From positions 3,968,001-4,032,000 of the forward strand of contig NZ_CP026514.1 in the NCBI RefSeq assembly GCF_002953935.1: DNA of 64,000 nucleotides, given 5' to 3'. The notes below the pieces were generated by a model. It was not told the DNA's origin and ran no database searches. It worked only from the letters and a program-made list of their open reading frames with translations. Made by a program: the position numbers and the translations under genes. Position 1 is the stretch's first letter. Each line of letters begins with the position of its first letter. Positions 1 through 7,867 of this stretch are shown piece after piece. This DNA comes from Arthrobacter sp. PGP41. Its GTDB lineage: Bacteria; Actinomycetota; Actinomycetes; Actinomycetales; Micrococcaceae.

Positions 1-1489
1 CCGCGGCGGAGTTGAGGGTGGCGTTGATGAGCACTTTCCCGTCGCGGACGTCCGGTGCGCTGGGAGCGCCGGGGGCTCCGGTGATGGGCACGGAACCCTG
101 GGCAAGGAGATAAGCCTCGCCCACGCCGTCGGCCGCTTTCACGGTGTCCAGCACTTCCTGCGCCTTGCCTTGGTCCGCAACCACGACGGCGGGGCTGCCG
201 CTGCCGGCGTCGAAATGCCGCGCCAAAGCATCCTGGCCGTCAACGGCGTTGGATGCCGTGAGGATGACGTCGGTTTGTGGAACGCCGTTGGCCTTGAGCT
301 GCAGGACGCCGGCCGAGGCAACCACGAGCAGCAGGACCGAGGCGATCCACACCAGGCGGGGCCGCCGGGAGACCAGGGACCCGGTGGCACGCCACAGGCC
401 CTTCTGGCCTTCCAGCCCGGTGACCAGCTCGGGTTCGCGCTGGTCCGCGGGGAGCAGCTTGGGACGGAAGGGCCAGAAGGCAGCCCGGCCCAGCAACGCC
501 ATCAGGGCAGGGAGCAGCGTCAGCGCGGCAAACAGCGAACAGAGGATGCCGGCTGCGGCCACGGGACCCAGCGCCTTGTTGGAGTTGAGGTCGGAAAAGA
601 GCAGGCACAGCAGGGCGATGATCACCGTTGCGCCGGAGGCCAGGATGGGCTCGAAAGACGCTTTCCACGCGGTCAGGACCGCGGCAGTGCGGTTGGTGGT
701 GTGGGTCAAGGCTTCGCGGAACCGCGCCACGTACAGCAGGGCATAATCCGTGGCGGCGCCGATGACAAGGATGGACAGGATGCCCTGGCTCTGGCCGTTC
801 AGCTGGATCCATCCGGCCTTCGCCATGCCGAACACCAGCAGGATGGCGGCACACAGCGCAAAGACGGACGTCAGGAGCACCATGACGGGCAGCAGGAGGG
901 AGCGGTACACCACCAGCAGGATCACGAACACCGCAGCCAGGGCCACCAGCAGGAGGATGCCGTCGATTCCGGCGAACGCGGCAGTGAGGTCCGCCGCAAG
1001 CCCGGCCGGGCCGGTCACGAAGGCCTGCATGCCCGCCGGGGCCCTCTCGGCTATGGTGTCCCGCAACTCCTGCACGGCTTCCGTGACGTCGGCCGAGGAA
1101 TCGATGGACGCGATGAACTGGACGGCTTTGCCGTCCTCGGAGGGGATGGGTCCGATTACCGCGCCGCCGAGCTGCAGCTCCTCAAGTTCCGCCCGCAGTC
1201 CCGCAACCTCCCCCAGCTGGACCGGGGTGAAGGCCTCGCTGCTTTCGATCACGACGACGCCCGGAACCTCATCCGAGTCACGGAATTTGGCCTGCCGGTC
1301 CTGCGCCTCAGTGGCCTCGGCGCCTGCCGGAAGGAAGGAGGCCTGGTCGTTGGAGGAGACCTCTTCGAGCCGCCCGAATGTTGGGCCTCCGACCCCCGCC
1401 AGCGCCAGCCATGTCAGCACCAGGATCACGGGAAGCAGCCAGCGCAACCAGAACGGGACACGTTCCTTGCCGGTTGAAGCGGTTCTCAT
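1..1489 (-). CDS. MMPL family RND-type transporter, N-terminal part (runs off the left edge)
   Basis: Proton-driven inner-membrane exporter of the MMPL family, usually moving lipids, siderophores or drugs. About 496 residues are in the window and the C-terminal half lies beyond base 1. The start is the ATG at 1489 (MRTASTGKE...), directly after an in-frame stop. A first membrane segment at about residues 14-33 is followed by a periplasmic domain of roughly 140 residues, then a run of membrane helices. These include the MMPL signature GAATDYALLYVARFREA, whose Asp-Tyr pair is the proton-relay site of the family. A second periplasmic domain begins just before the window edge. It is divergent from a MarR regulator with a palindrome between them, so repression by that MarR protein is likely. 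The substrate cannot be told from sequence. Confidence 0.9.
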   Translation of the reverse strand, partial: MRTASTGKERVPFWLRWLLPVILVLTWLALAGVGGPTFGRLEEVSSNDQASFLPAGAEATEAQDRQAKFRDSDEVPGVVVIESSEAFTPVQLGEVAGLRAELEELQLGGAVIGPIPSEDGKAVQFIASIDSSADVTEAVQELRDTIAERAPAGMQAFVTGPAGLAADLTAAFAGIDGILLLVALAAVFVILLVVYRSLLLPVMVLLTSVFALCAAILLVFGMAKAGWIQLNGQSQGILSILVIGAATDYALLYVARFREALTHTTNRTAAVLTAWKASFEPILASGATVIIALLCLLFSDLNSNKALGPVAAAGILCSLFAALTLLPALMALLGRAAFWPFRPKLLPADQREPELVTGLEGQKGLWRATGSLVSRRPRLVWIASVLLLVVASAGVLQLKANGVPQTDVILTASNAVDGQDALARHFDAGSGSPAVVVADQGKAQEVLDTVKAADGVGEAYLLAQGSVPITGAPGAPSAPDVRDGKVLINATLNSAA

Positions 1490-1538
1490 TTCATGCCTTC
1501 CAGGGGAGGGATGCGGGCGGAATTGGTTCCATCTTAGA

Positions 1539-1559
1539 TTATCTCTGTGATAGAGATAA
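1539..1559. promoter_or_regulatory. Palindromic operator between MMPL exporter and MarR gene
   Basis: Perfect inverted repeat with 8-bp arms TTATCTCT / AGAGATAA and a 5-bp spacer (GTGAT). It lies about 50 bp upstream of the exporter start and about 130 bp upstream of the MarR start. Size and symmetry fit a MarR dimer site; assignment to this MarR is inferred from position. Confidence 0.7.
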
Positions 1560-1691
1560 GTGGTTGGCTAGCTTTTCTCGTTCCCGCCCGTACCTCCATG
1601 CCGGCCGGGCTCAAGTAATATCCGTCAGGACGGACGGCCAACGGCCGAGCGCCGGCGCCGTGCACCGGCGCTCCAAACTCAGGAGGTGGAC

Positions 1692-2225
1692 ATGGCAGGC
1701 AATACCGGCCCGGCCTTGCAGGGACCTCCCCCCGGCCCGCCCGCGGGACCGCACCCGCTGGTCCTGCTCCTGCAGGAGTTCACGTTGGAAGCCAACCGGT
1801 ACGTGGATGCAGCAGGCGGGCGGAAGGACATGCACCGCACGGACCTCAATGCCCTGGCCGCGATCATGCGCCACACGGCGAAGGGGAACGTGGTGACGCC
1901 CGGGCTCCTGCGCAAGGAACTGCACCTGAGCTCGCCCGCCACCACAGCCCTGATCGACCGGCTGGACAATTCGGGTCACGTGACCCGCGAACGGCTTGGC
2001 CCGGACCGCCGGCAGGTCCAGCTGAAGATGACCCCCAAGGCCTTCCAGGACGGCGGCACCATATTCGCCCCGCTGGCGCGCCACTTGGGAACTGCCATGG
2101 CCGCGTTCACTCCGGAGGAACTGGAGACTGTCAGCCGTTTCATGACCGCCATGGTGGAAGCCACGGTTGCTGCGCGGGAAGAATCGTCCGCAGGCCAATC
2201 GGACACCGCCGCCCCACCCAACTAG
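1692..2225 (+). CDS. MarR family transcriptional regulator
   Basis: 177-residue winged-helix repressor of the MarR type. The winged-helix core spans about residues 45-115: helix-turn-helix around LRKELHLSSPATTALIDRLD, then the wing ERLGPDRRQVQLKMTPKA, with the Asp-Arg pair typical of MarR wings. Start chosen at ATG 1692 because AGGAGG at 1681-1686 sits 5 nt before it; an in-frame GTG at 1686 overlaps that ribosome-binding site and is unlikely. The N-terminus is rich in Gly/Pro. It is divergent from the MMPL exporter and probably controls it and itself through the palindrome at 1539-1559. The effector is unknown. Its stop codon lies inside the left arm of the long hairpin at 2217-2282. Confidence 0.9.
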   Translation: MAGNTGPALQGPPPGPPAGPHPLVLLLQEFTLEANRYVDAAGGRKDMHRTDLNALAAIMRHTAKGNVVTPGLLRKELHLSSPATTALIDRLDNSGHVTRERLGPDRRQVQLKMTPKAFQDGGTIFAPLARHLGTAMAAFTPEELETVSRFMTAMVEATVAAREESSAGQSDTAAPPN

Positions 2226-2282
2226 GTAGCGCTAAGTGTCGTTTTGAGGGGCCAAAACGACACTTAGCGCTACCTAGTTGGG
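2217..2282. repeat. Long perfect inverted repeat (30-bp arms)
   Basis: Arms 2217-2246 and 2253-2282 are perfectly complementary over 30 bp around a 6-nt loop (AGGGGC). The arms contain GCGCTAAGTGTCGTTTT and its complement. The left arm includes the MarR stop codon (2223-2225) and the right arm ends 14 bp before the next gene. It could act as a terminator or mRNA-processing hairpin, or be a mobile palindromic (REP-like) unit; it has no proper U-tract. Confidence 0.9.
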
Positions 2283-2296
2283 GGTAGCGTTTGGTT

Positions 2297-3115
2297 ATGA
2301 GTGCGCAGCAGCCTGAAGACGACGTTTACACGCACGGCCACCACGAATCGGTGGTCCGCGCCCATGCCGCCAGGACAGCCGAGAATTCGGCAGCGTTCGT
2401 CCTGCCGCACCTCACGCCCGGCTGCAACGTGCTCGACGTCGGCTGCGGCCCGGGCACCATCACGTGCGACTTCGCCGCCCTGGTGGCGCCGGGAAAAGTG
2501 ACTGGCCTGGACCGTTCACCGGACATCATCGCGCAGGCCAAGGCCCTCGCCATGGAGCGCGAGGTGCCGAACGTCGAGTTCGTGGCCGGCAATATCTACG
2601 ATCTGGACTTCGAGGACGAGACTTTCGACGTCGTCCACGCCCACCAGGTGCTTCAGCACCTCACAGACCCCGTGGAGGCGCTGCGTGAGATGCGGCGGGT
2701 GGCCAAGCCCGGCGGCATCGTTGCCGTGCGCGACGCCGACTTCCACGGCATGAGCTGGTACCCCGCCATCCCGGAGCTCGACGAGTGGATGGAGCTGTAC
2801 CAGCGCATCGCCCGCAGGAACGGGGCAGAACCCGACGCCGGGCGGCGCCTTGTCAGCTGGGCGCAGGCCGCCGGCTTCACCGACGTCGCGCCCTCCAGCA
2901 GCAACTGGCTCTACGCCACCGGCCAGCAGCGCCGGTGGCAAGCCCGGGTCTGGGGCGAACGCGTGCTGCACTCGGCCTTCGCGGAGCAGGCACTGGAGTA
3001 CGGCTTCGCCAACCCGGCGGACCTGGCAAGGATTTCCGCGGGCTGGCACCGCTGGGGATCCACCGACGACGGCTGGTTCCTGATCCCCAACGGCGAGGTA
3101 ATCGCGCGGGCGTAG
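2297..3115 (+). CDS. Class I SAM-dependent methyltransferase
   Basis: 272-residue UbiE/MenG-like methyltransferase. Motif I is VLDVGCGPGTIT (about residues 46-57), the acidic end of strand 2 is LDRS, the motif II region is FDVVHAHQVLQHL, and the post-motif LREMRRVAKPGGIVAV is typical of small-molecule methyltransferases. The substrate cannot be inferred. ATG 2297 is used; an in-frame TTG at 2291 is less likely. No Shine-Dalgarno is seen in the 14 bp between the upstream hairpin and the start, so translation may depend on a short leader. Stand-alone gene. Confidence 0.85.
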   Translation: MSAQQPEDDVYTHGHHESVVRAHAARTAENSAAFVLPHLTPGCNVLDVGCGPGTITCDFAALVAPGKVTGLDRSPDIIAQAKALAMEREVPNVEFVAGNIYDLDFEDETFDVVHAHQVLQHLTDPVEALREMRRVAKPGGIVAVRDADFHGMSWYPAIPELDEWMELYQRIARRNGAEPDAGRRLVSWAQAAGFTDVAPSSSNWLYATGQQRRWQARVWGERVLHSAFAEQALEYGFANPADLARISAGWHRWGSTDDGWFLIPNGEVIARA

Positions 3116-3153
3116 GGCCCGCCCATCCGCCAGGCAGCCATGGCGGGCACACG

Positions 3154-3159
3154 TAGGAT
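3154..3159 (+). promoter_or_regulatory. -10 hexamer TAGGAT, leaderless layout for the LysE-family gene
   Basis: TAGGAT is followed by 6 nt and then GTG at 3166, with no ribosome-binding site between, so the mRNA should start at or next to the start codon. Confidence 0.55.
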
Positions 3160-3165
3160 TGACTG

Positions 3166-3789
3166 GTGCAATTCTCCCTTTGGCTCGCCCTGGCGGGCGC
3201 CGGCGTCCTGATCAGCTTCACCCCCGGCGCCGGAGCCATCAATACCATGAGCAACTCGCTCAATGCCGGGTTCCGGCGTTCCATGTGGGGAATTCTCGGC
3301 CAGCAGGCAGCACTGGTGATCCACGTGGTGATCGTTGCCCTTGGCGTGGGGGTGCTCGTTGCCAGCTCGCCCGTCGCCTTCAACGTGATCCGCTATTCGG
3401 GCGCCGCCTACCTGGTGTACCTGGGCATCCGGCAGTTCCTCAGCAAGCCGGACCTCGAACAGGAGAAGATTGCCGGCCTTCGGAACGAGCCCGCCTGGTC
3501 CATCTTCCGGCGCGGGTTCTGGGTGAATCTGCTGAACCCGAAGGCCATCATTTTCTTCCTCGCCTTCATGCCCCAGTTCATTCGGCCGGAGCAGCCCCTC
3601 CTGGCGCAGTACGCCGTACTGACGGCAACCATCGTCGCCATTGACATCCTGGTGATGTGGTTCTTCTTCGCCGCCGCGGCCCGGTCCTTTGAGCGGTTCA
3701 CCCACAGCGCCCGCGGCCAACTTGTCCTCAACCGGTCCTTCGGGGTGCTGTTCGTGGCCGTGGGCATCTTGCTGGCCTTTCTCCACTGA
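3166..3789 (+). CDS. LysE family amino-acid/homoserine exporter
   Basis: 207-residue six-helix membrane protein of the LysE/RhtB superfamily. The N-terminus carries the family hallmark FTPGAGAINTMSNSLNAGFR, and the central part has FWVNLLNPKAIIFFLAFMPQF, equivalent to the conserved NPK motif. The family exports basic amino acids, homoserine or threonine; the substrate here is unknown. The GTG start at 3166 is supported by the leaderless-type -10 box 6 nt upstream. No linked regulator is seen. Confidence 0.88.
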   Translation: MQFSLWLALAGAGVLISFTPGAGAINTMSNSLNAGFRRSMWGILGQQAALVIHVVIVALGVGVLVASSPVAFNVIRYSGAAYLVYLGIRQFLSKPDLEQEKIAGLRNEPAWSIFRRGFWVNLLNPKAIIFFLAFMPQFIRPEQPLLAQYAVLTATIVAIDILVMWFFFAAAARSFERFTHSARGQLVLNRSFGVLFVAVGILLAFLH

Positions 3790-3905
3790 GAGGCGGCGCG
3801 CTCCGGCCGGTCCAGGGAAGGGCATCTGACCGAAAAGTCCAGAATCTTTACAAACCAGTCAAGCATTGTGAATCACCCGCTAGCCAACAGGAGCAAATAG
3901 CGCGC

Positions 3906-4451
3906 ATGCTTAGCATCATGAACTCACCGTCGAGCCCATACCGCGTGATCGCCGTCTGCACCGGGAACATCTGCCGGTCCCCCATGGCCGAGTTGATGCT
4001 CGCCGCGGCCCTGGGCCACGCAGGGCTTGGTGGCCTGGTCACGGTGGACTCCGCGGGAACAACCGGATACGAGGCCGGACGGCCCATAGACCCGCGGGCG
4101 GCCAGGCGGCTGGCAACGACGCAACTTACCTCCAACCGGCACATTGCCCGCCAGTGGCAGCCGGAATGGTTCCGCGAACGGGACCTGATCCTGGCACTCG
4201 ACATCGACCACCACGCCTGGTTGAGCGAGTCCGCCCCGGGCCAGGAGGCCCGGGACAAGATCCGGATGCTGCGCAGCTTCGACCCGCAACTGGCGGAGAA
4301 AGACCTTCTTGACCAGGGCATCGAAGACCCCTGGTACGGCGGCCATGCCGATTTCGACACCGTCTGGCATCAGATACACGCCGCACTTCCCGGACTGGTG
4401 GATTACATCAAAGTGGCCGCCGTCCGGAACGCCGAGCTCCAGCAGGCTTAG
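3906..4451 (+). CDS. Low-molecular-weight protein-tyrosine phosphatase
   Basis: 181-residue cytoplasmic phosphatase. The P-loop CTGNICRS (Cys18, Arg24 from ATG 3906) matches the CX5R active site of LMW-PTPs, and the general-acid loop is DPWYGG. In actinobacteria such enzymes dephosphorylate tyrosine kinases or arsenate-related substrates; nothing nearby points to either partner. A second in-frame ATG at 3918 is possible. AGGAG lies about 12 nt before the first ATG, a loose fit. Monocistronic as far as can be seen. Confidence 0.88.
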   Translation: MLSIMNSPSSPYRVIAVCTGNICRSPMAELMLAAALGHAGLGGLVTVDSAGTTGYEAGRPIDPRAARRLATTQLTSNRHIARQWQPEWFRERDLILALDIDHHAWLSESAPGQEARDKIRMLRSFDPQLAEKDLLDQGIEDPWYGGHADFDTVWHQIHAALPGLVDYIKVAAVRNAELQQA

Positions 4452-4527
4452 GCAAGCAGGACGGGACAGCCAGGCGGAGCAAAAAGGCGCGACGACGGCA
4501 GGCAGCCAAAGGCTGACCCTCCATTTG

Positions 4528-4550
4528 TAGTTGAGAACCATTCTCAACTA
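4528..4550. promoter_or_regulatory. Zur-box-like operator
   Basis: Perfect inverted repeat with 10-bp arms TAGTTGAGAA / TTCTCAACTA around CCA. Size, AT-rich centre and position fit Fur/Zur-family boxes. The downstream genes (CobW-like protein and a zinc-free L36 paralogue) are classic zinc-starvation genes, so Zur is the likely regulator. Its right end overlaps the -10 box TAAGTT (4549-4554). Confidence 0.75.
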
Positions 4551-4554
4551 AGTT
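4549..4554 (+). promoter_or_regulatory. -10 hexamer TAAGTT, leaderless layout for the CobW-like gene
   Basis: TAAGTT, then 7 nt, then ATG 4562. It overlaps the right end of the palindrome at 4528-4550, so a bound repressor would block RNA polymerase. Confidence 0.55.
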
Positions 4555-4561
4555 GGACAAC

Positions 4562-5638
4562 ATGAACCTCACCGTCATCAGTTCCCTTGATGCACTCTGC
4601 CGGCAGCAGGCGTGCGAAGACCTTGCGGCAGCCCATCCCGGCAGCCTGGTGGTCCTTCATGACCTCATGGAGGACGGGCTCGTGGTCCGACGCATATTCA
4701 GCGGCCGGATCCTCCTGGAACGCGAAGAGACCATGCTGGAACACGGCTGCCTCAGCTGCGCGGTCCGGCTGGATCTTGTCCCCAGCATCGAACGGCTGCT
4801 CCGGAACAGCAAGGCCCCCATTATCATCGGCCTGCCGCCTGCCGTCCCCGCATCAGCCGCGGTGTCCGCACTGCGGCGCGGCCCCACCCGCGCAGCCACC
4901 GTGGGTACCGTGCTCCTCGCGTGTTCCCCGGATGCTTTGGAAGACCAGATTTGGGATGCCCACACCTTGTTTGAATCAGGCTTCACTCCCGCACCGGAAG
5001 ACGAGCGGACGCCGGGCGAATTCCTGGTGGGCGAACTCGCCTTCGCGGATACCGTGTTGCTCACCGAGCCGGACATTGTGCCGCCGGATCCACTTGGCCG
5101 CGAACGCGGGCTGCACCTGCTCCGTGAACTCGCTCCGCACGCGGAGGTGGCCCGTGATGCGGCAGCAGTCCGGCAGGGACTGCACCGATACGCCGACGCG
5201 GTGGCCAGGACAGCACCCGGACACGCGCATCCGCCCGGTTCCCCGGCCCGCAGCACGGAGTCGCCGTTTGCCACGGTGTTCCACCGCATCGAGCGGCCGC
5301 TGCACCCCGGGCGGTTCCGGGACGCACTGGCAGCTCTGGCAGAGGGATGCTGCCTCCTGCGCGGCCAGCTGTGGATAGCTTCCGCCCCGGCCTGCCGGAT
5401 AGGGATCCAGGGCATCGGCCCCCGCGTGTGGCTGGAGAACCTCGGTGCCTGGCCAGAGGGCGATGCCGCACCCAGGGCGGGAAACCAGGCGGCCGGCTAC
5501 GGCACCCCGGCCTCCTCTGTCATCGCAGCGACAGGCGAGGACCTTGACGCAGGGGAATTCGGGAACCTGCTGATGTCCTGCCAGCTCACCGATGAAGAAC
5601 TGGCATTGCACCACCACCAAACAAGGAGCACGGCATGA
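4562..5638 (+). CDS. CobW-like zinc-homeostasis protein lacking the GTPase P-loop
   Basis: 358-residue protein related to the COG0523/CobW family of metallochaperones. It keeps the family metal motif as [10 protein letters not shown] (Cys63, Cys66), equivalent to GCxCC, and a C-terminal CobW-like domain ([22 protein letters not shown] onwards). The N-terminal Walker A (GxxxxGKT) is absent: [16 protein letters not shown] stands where it should be. It probably binds zinc but is unlikely to be a standard GTPase. ATG 4562 is preferred to TTG 4553 because it lies 7 nt after a -10 box. It overlaps the L36 gene by 4 nt (ATGA) and forms a putative Zur-controlled pair with it. Confidence 0.8.
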   Translation: MNLTVISSLDALCRQQACEDLAAAHPGSLVVLHDLMEDGLVVRRIFSGRILLEREETMLEHGCLSCAVRLDLVPSIERLLRNSKAPIIIGLPPAVPASAAVSALRRGPTRAATVGTVLLACSPDALEDQIWDAHTLFESGFTPAPEDERTPGEFLVGELAFADTVLLTEPDIVPPDPLGRERGLHLLRELAPHAEVARDAAAVRQGLHRYADAVARTAPGHAHPPGSPARSTESPFATVFHRIERPLHPGRFRDALAALAEGCCLLRGQLWIASAPACRIGIQGIGPRVWLENLGAWPEGDAAPRAGNQAAGYGTPASSVIAATGEDLDAGEFGNLLMSCQLTDEELALHHHQTRSTA

Positions 5639-5757
5639 AGGTACGGAATTCACTCCGCGCACTGAAAAGGATCCCCGGCGCACAGGTTGTCCGGCGGCGC
5701 GGGAGGACCTTTGTCATCAACAAGAAGAACCCCCGGATGAAAGCGCGGCAGGGATGA
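5635..5757 (+). CDS. rpmJ: Type B 50S ribosomal protein L36 (zinc-independent paralogue)
   Basis: 40-residue basic protein: [17 protein letters not shown]..., then [19 protein letters not shown]. It has the ykgO-type (type B) L36 sequence and lacks the four zinc-binding Cys/His residues of the standard protein. Under zinc limitation such paralogues replace the zinc-containing form and free zinc. The start overlaps the stop of the CobW-like gene (ATGA at 5635-5638), implying translational coupling. The operator 1 kb upstream is the likely zinc switch. Confidence 0.9.
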   Translation: MKVRNSLRALKRIPGAQVVRRRGRTFVINKKNPRMKARQG

Positions 5758-5760
5758 CGG

Positions 5761-5766
5761 TACTGT
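5761..5766 (+). promoter_or_regulatory. -10 hexamer TACTGT, leaderless layout for the kinase-PabB gene
   Basis: TACTGT is followed by 7 nt and ATG 5774, and begins 3 bp after the L36 stop codon, so the next gene has its own promoter. Confidence 0.5.
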
Positions 5767-5773
5767 CTAATCC

Positions 5774-7861
5774 ATGAGCCCAGCCCCCGTCATCATTGCC
5801 ATCGACGGGCGCTCGGGCGCAGGAAAGACCACCCTTGCCATTGAACTGGCAGCGCGCCTGCGCGCCCACCACCGGGTTTCGCTGTTCCACCTCGAGGACC
5901 TCTACCCCGGCTGGAACGGCCTGATGGTCGGCATCGACCGCTACGTTGCCACGGTGCTGGAACCCCTGAGCCGAGGCGAGGCCGCCACCTGGACCAGCTG
6001 GGACTGGGAGAAACATTACGACGGCGACTCCCGGGTCACGCTGCCGGCCGAGATTGTCATCGTTGAGGGAGTGGGCGCCGCCGCGGCTGCGGCCCGGCCC
6101 CTGCTCAGCGCCGTCATCTGGGCGGACTCACCGGAGGAGATCCGCCGCACCCGGGCGCTGGACCGCGACGGCAGCACCTACGAACCCTACTGGGACCAGT
6201 GGGCGGCGCAGGAAGAGGAATGGCTGGGCGCCGACGACGTCCCGCAGCATGCCGACGTACGCGTAATGAACCGCGCGGACGGGGCTGCCCCCGCGGACGT
6301 CCTGCAACTCCTGCCGTACCTTCCCGCCCTTGCCCCTGCGCTGTCCCCCGAACTTTCGGCGCGCCGGGGCCTCAGCGTGCGCACTGAACAGCTGGACGGC
6401 AGTCCGGATCCAGCAGCGCTGTTCAAGTCCCTCTACGGCACCTCGGCCAACGCCGTCTGGCTCGACTCCTCGGACACGGGCTTGGCCGGGCTTTCCCCGA
6501 GTGGCCAAGCGGGCTCCGGGGCGGCAGGGCGGAGCCGCTTCAGCATCATGGCGGACGACGCCGGGATGCACGGCCAGTCCATGACGCACCGTTCCGGACA
6601 TAGTGAGCTCAGGGCAGGTTGCGCCACCGCCACGGTGGACGGCCCCTTCTTCCGCTGGCTGGACACAGTCTGGGGCAACCCGGCGGTCAGCACCCCTGAC
6701 GGCTACCCCGGCGAGTTCACCCTGGGTTGGCTGGGCTGCCTGGGCTACGAACTCAAACGGGAGACCGGCGGCTCCGATCAATCCGCACCCACCCCTGATG
6801 CTTCGTTGATCTTCGCCGGCAGGGCCGTCGTTTTGGACCACGCTGCCGGGACTGCCTGGCTCCTGGCGCTCGACGCCCCGGATGCAGACGAGTGGCTGGA
6901 GGACGGGCGCGCAGCCGTCGAGGCAGCGGCCCATCCCGCCGCGCAGGCGGCCGCGGCGGCCCAAGCCGGCGGCAGCAACGGCGTCGTACTTCCGGAAGCG
7001 CCCGCATTCCGCAGCCGCGATACCGGCGGGCAGTACCGGGAGAAAATCGCTGCCGCCCAGCACGAAATCGCCGAGGGAAACACGTACGAGGTCTGCCTGA
7101 CCACCACTCTGTCAGCGAAGGTTTCGGCGGCCACGATGGATCCGTGGCAGGCATACCTGGCCCTGCGCCGGAGGAATCCGGCCCCGTTCGCCAGTTACCT
7201 GACGTTCGGCGGGCTCTCGGTGGCCAGCACCTCGCCCGAGCGGTTCCTGAAGATAGCGTCCGACGGCGGCATGCGCGCCGAGCCCATCAAAGGCACCCGC
7301 CGCCGGGGTGCCGACCCGCAGGAGGACGCGCAGCTTCGCACGGAGCTGGCGGCGTCGCTGAAGGACCGCGCCGAGAACATCATGATCGTGGACCTGCTGC
7401 GGAACGACCTAAGCCATTTCGCTGTCCCGGGCTCCGTCACGGTCAGCAGGCTCTGCGCCATCGAAAGCTACGCCACGGTGCACCAGATGGTCAGCACCAT
7501 CGATGCGCAGCTGAAGCGGGGATCCTCGCGGGCCGAAGCCGTGGCTGCCTGCTTCCCGGCGGGCTCGATGACCGGCGCGCCCAAGATCAGCACCATGGCC
7601 ATCCTGGACCGGCTCGAAGGTGGCGGGCGCGGGCTCTACTCCGGCGCCATCGGCTACTTCTCGCTGAACGGCGCCACGGACCTCGCCGTCGCCATCCGGA
7701 CCCTGGTGGTCGACGCCCCCGGCGACGGAACGGCGGAACTGACGCTCGGCGTCGGGGGCGCCATTACTGCCGACTCGGTGCCGGACGAGGAGTACGACGA
7801 AATCCGGACCAAGGCGTTCGGAGTGCTCTCCACGCTGGGGACGGAATTCCCGGATTCCTGA
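5774..7861 (+). CDS. pabB: P-loop kinase-like domain fused to aminodeoxychorismate synthase component I
   Basis: 695-residue fusion. Residues 1-170 form a uridine-kinase-like P-loop NTPase: Walker A GRSGAGKT (12-19), lid/substrate segments FHLEDLYPGWNGL and VIVEGVGAAAAAARPL. Residues about 190-695 are a chorismate-binding enzyme. PIKGTRRRG places the ADC-synthase-type lysine at residue 506 (anthranilate synthases have Ala), followed by AENIMIVDLLRNDL and MTGAPKISTM near the C-terminus. With a PabA glutaminase it makes aminodeoxychorismate for folate; PabC is encoded 1.6 kb downstream. No PabA is in the window. The role of the kinase domain is unknown. It has its own leaderless-type promoter. 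Confidence 0.85.
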   Translation: MSPAPVIIAIDGRSGAGKTTLAIELAARLRAHHRVSLFHLEDLYPGWNGLMVGIDRYVATVLEPLSRGEAATWTSWDWEKHYDGDSRVTLPAEIVIVEGVGAAAAAARPLLSAVIWADSPEEIRRTRALDRDGSTYEPYWDQWAAQEEEWLGADDVPQHADVRVMNRADGAAPADVLQLLPYLPALAPALSPELSARRGLSVRTEQLDGSPDPAALFKSLYGTSANAVWLDSSDTGLAGLSPSGQAGSGAAGRSRFSIMADDAGMHGQSMTHRSGHSELRAGCATATVDGPFFRWLDTVWGNPAVSTPDGYPGEFTLGWLGCLGYELKRETGGSDQSAPTPDASLIFAGRAVVLDHAAGTAWLLALDAPDADEWLEDGRAAVEAAAHPAAQAAAAAQAGGSNGVVLPEAPAFRSRDTGGQYREKIAAAQHEIAEGNTYEVCLTTTLSAKVSAATMDPWQAYLALRRRNPAPFASYLTFGGLSVASTSPERFLKIASDGGMRAEPIKGTRRRGADPQEDAQLRTELAASLKDRAENIMIVDLLRNDLSHFAVPGSVTVSRLCAIESYATVHQMVSTIDAQLKRGSSRAEAVAACFPAGSMTGAPKISTMAILDRLEGGGRGLYSGAIGYFSLNGATDLAVAIRTLVVDAPGDGTAELTLGVGGAITADSVPDEEYDEIRTKAFGVLSTLGTEFPDS

Positions 7862-7867
7862 AGGCTG

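Noticed and set aside
170..1477. A 435-codon open frame opposite the MMPL gene
   Set aside because: Gln/Gly/Arg-rich composition without domains; the minus strand encodes a clear MMPL transporter.
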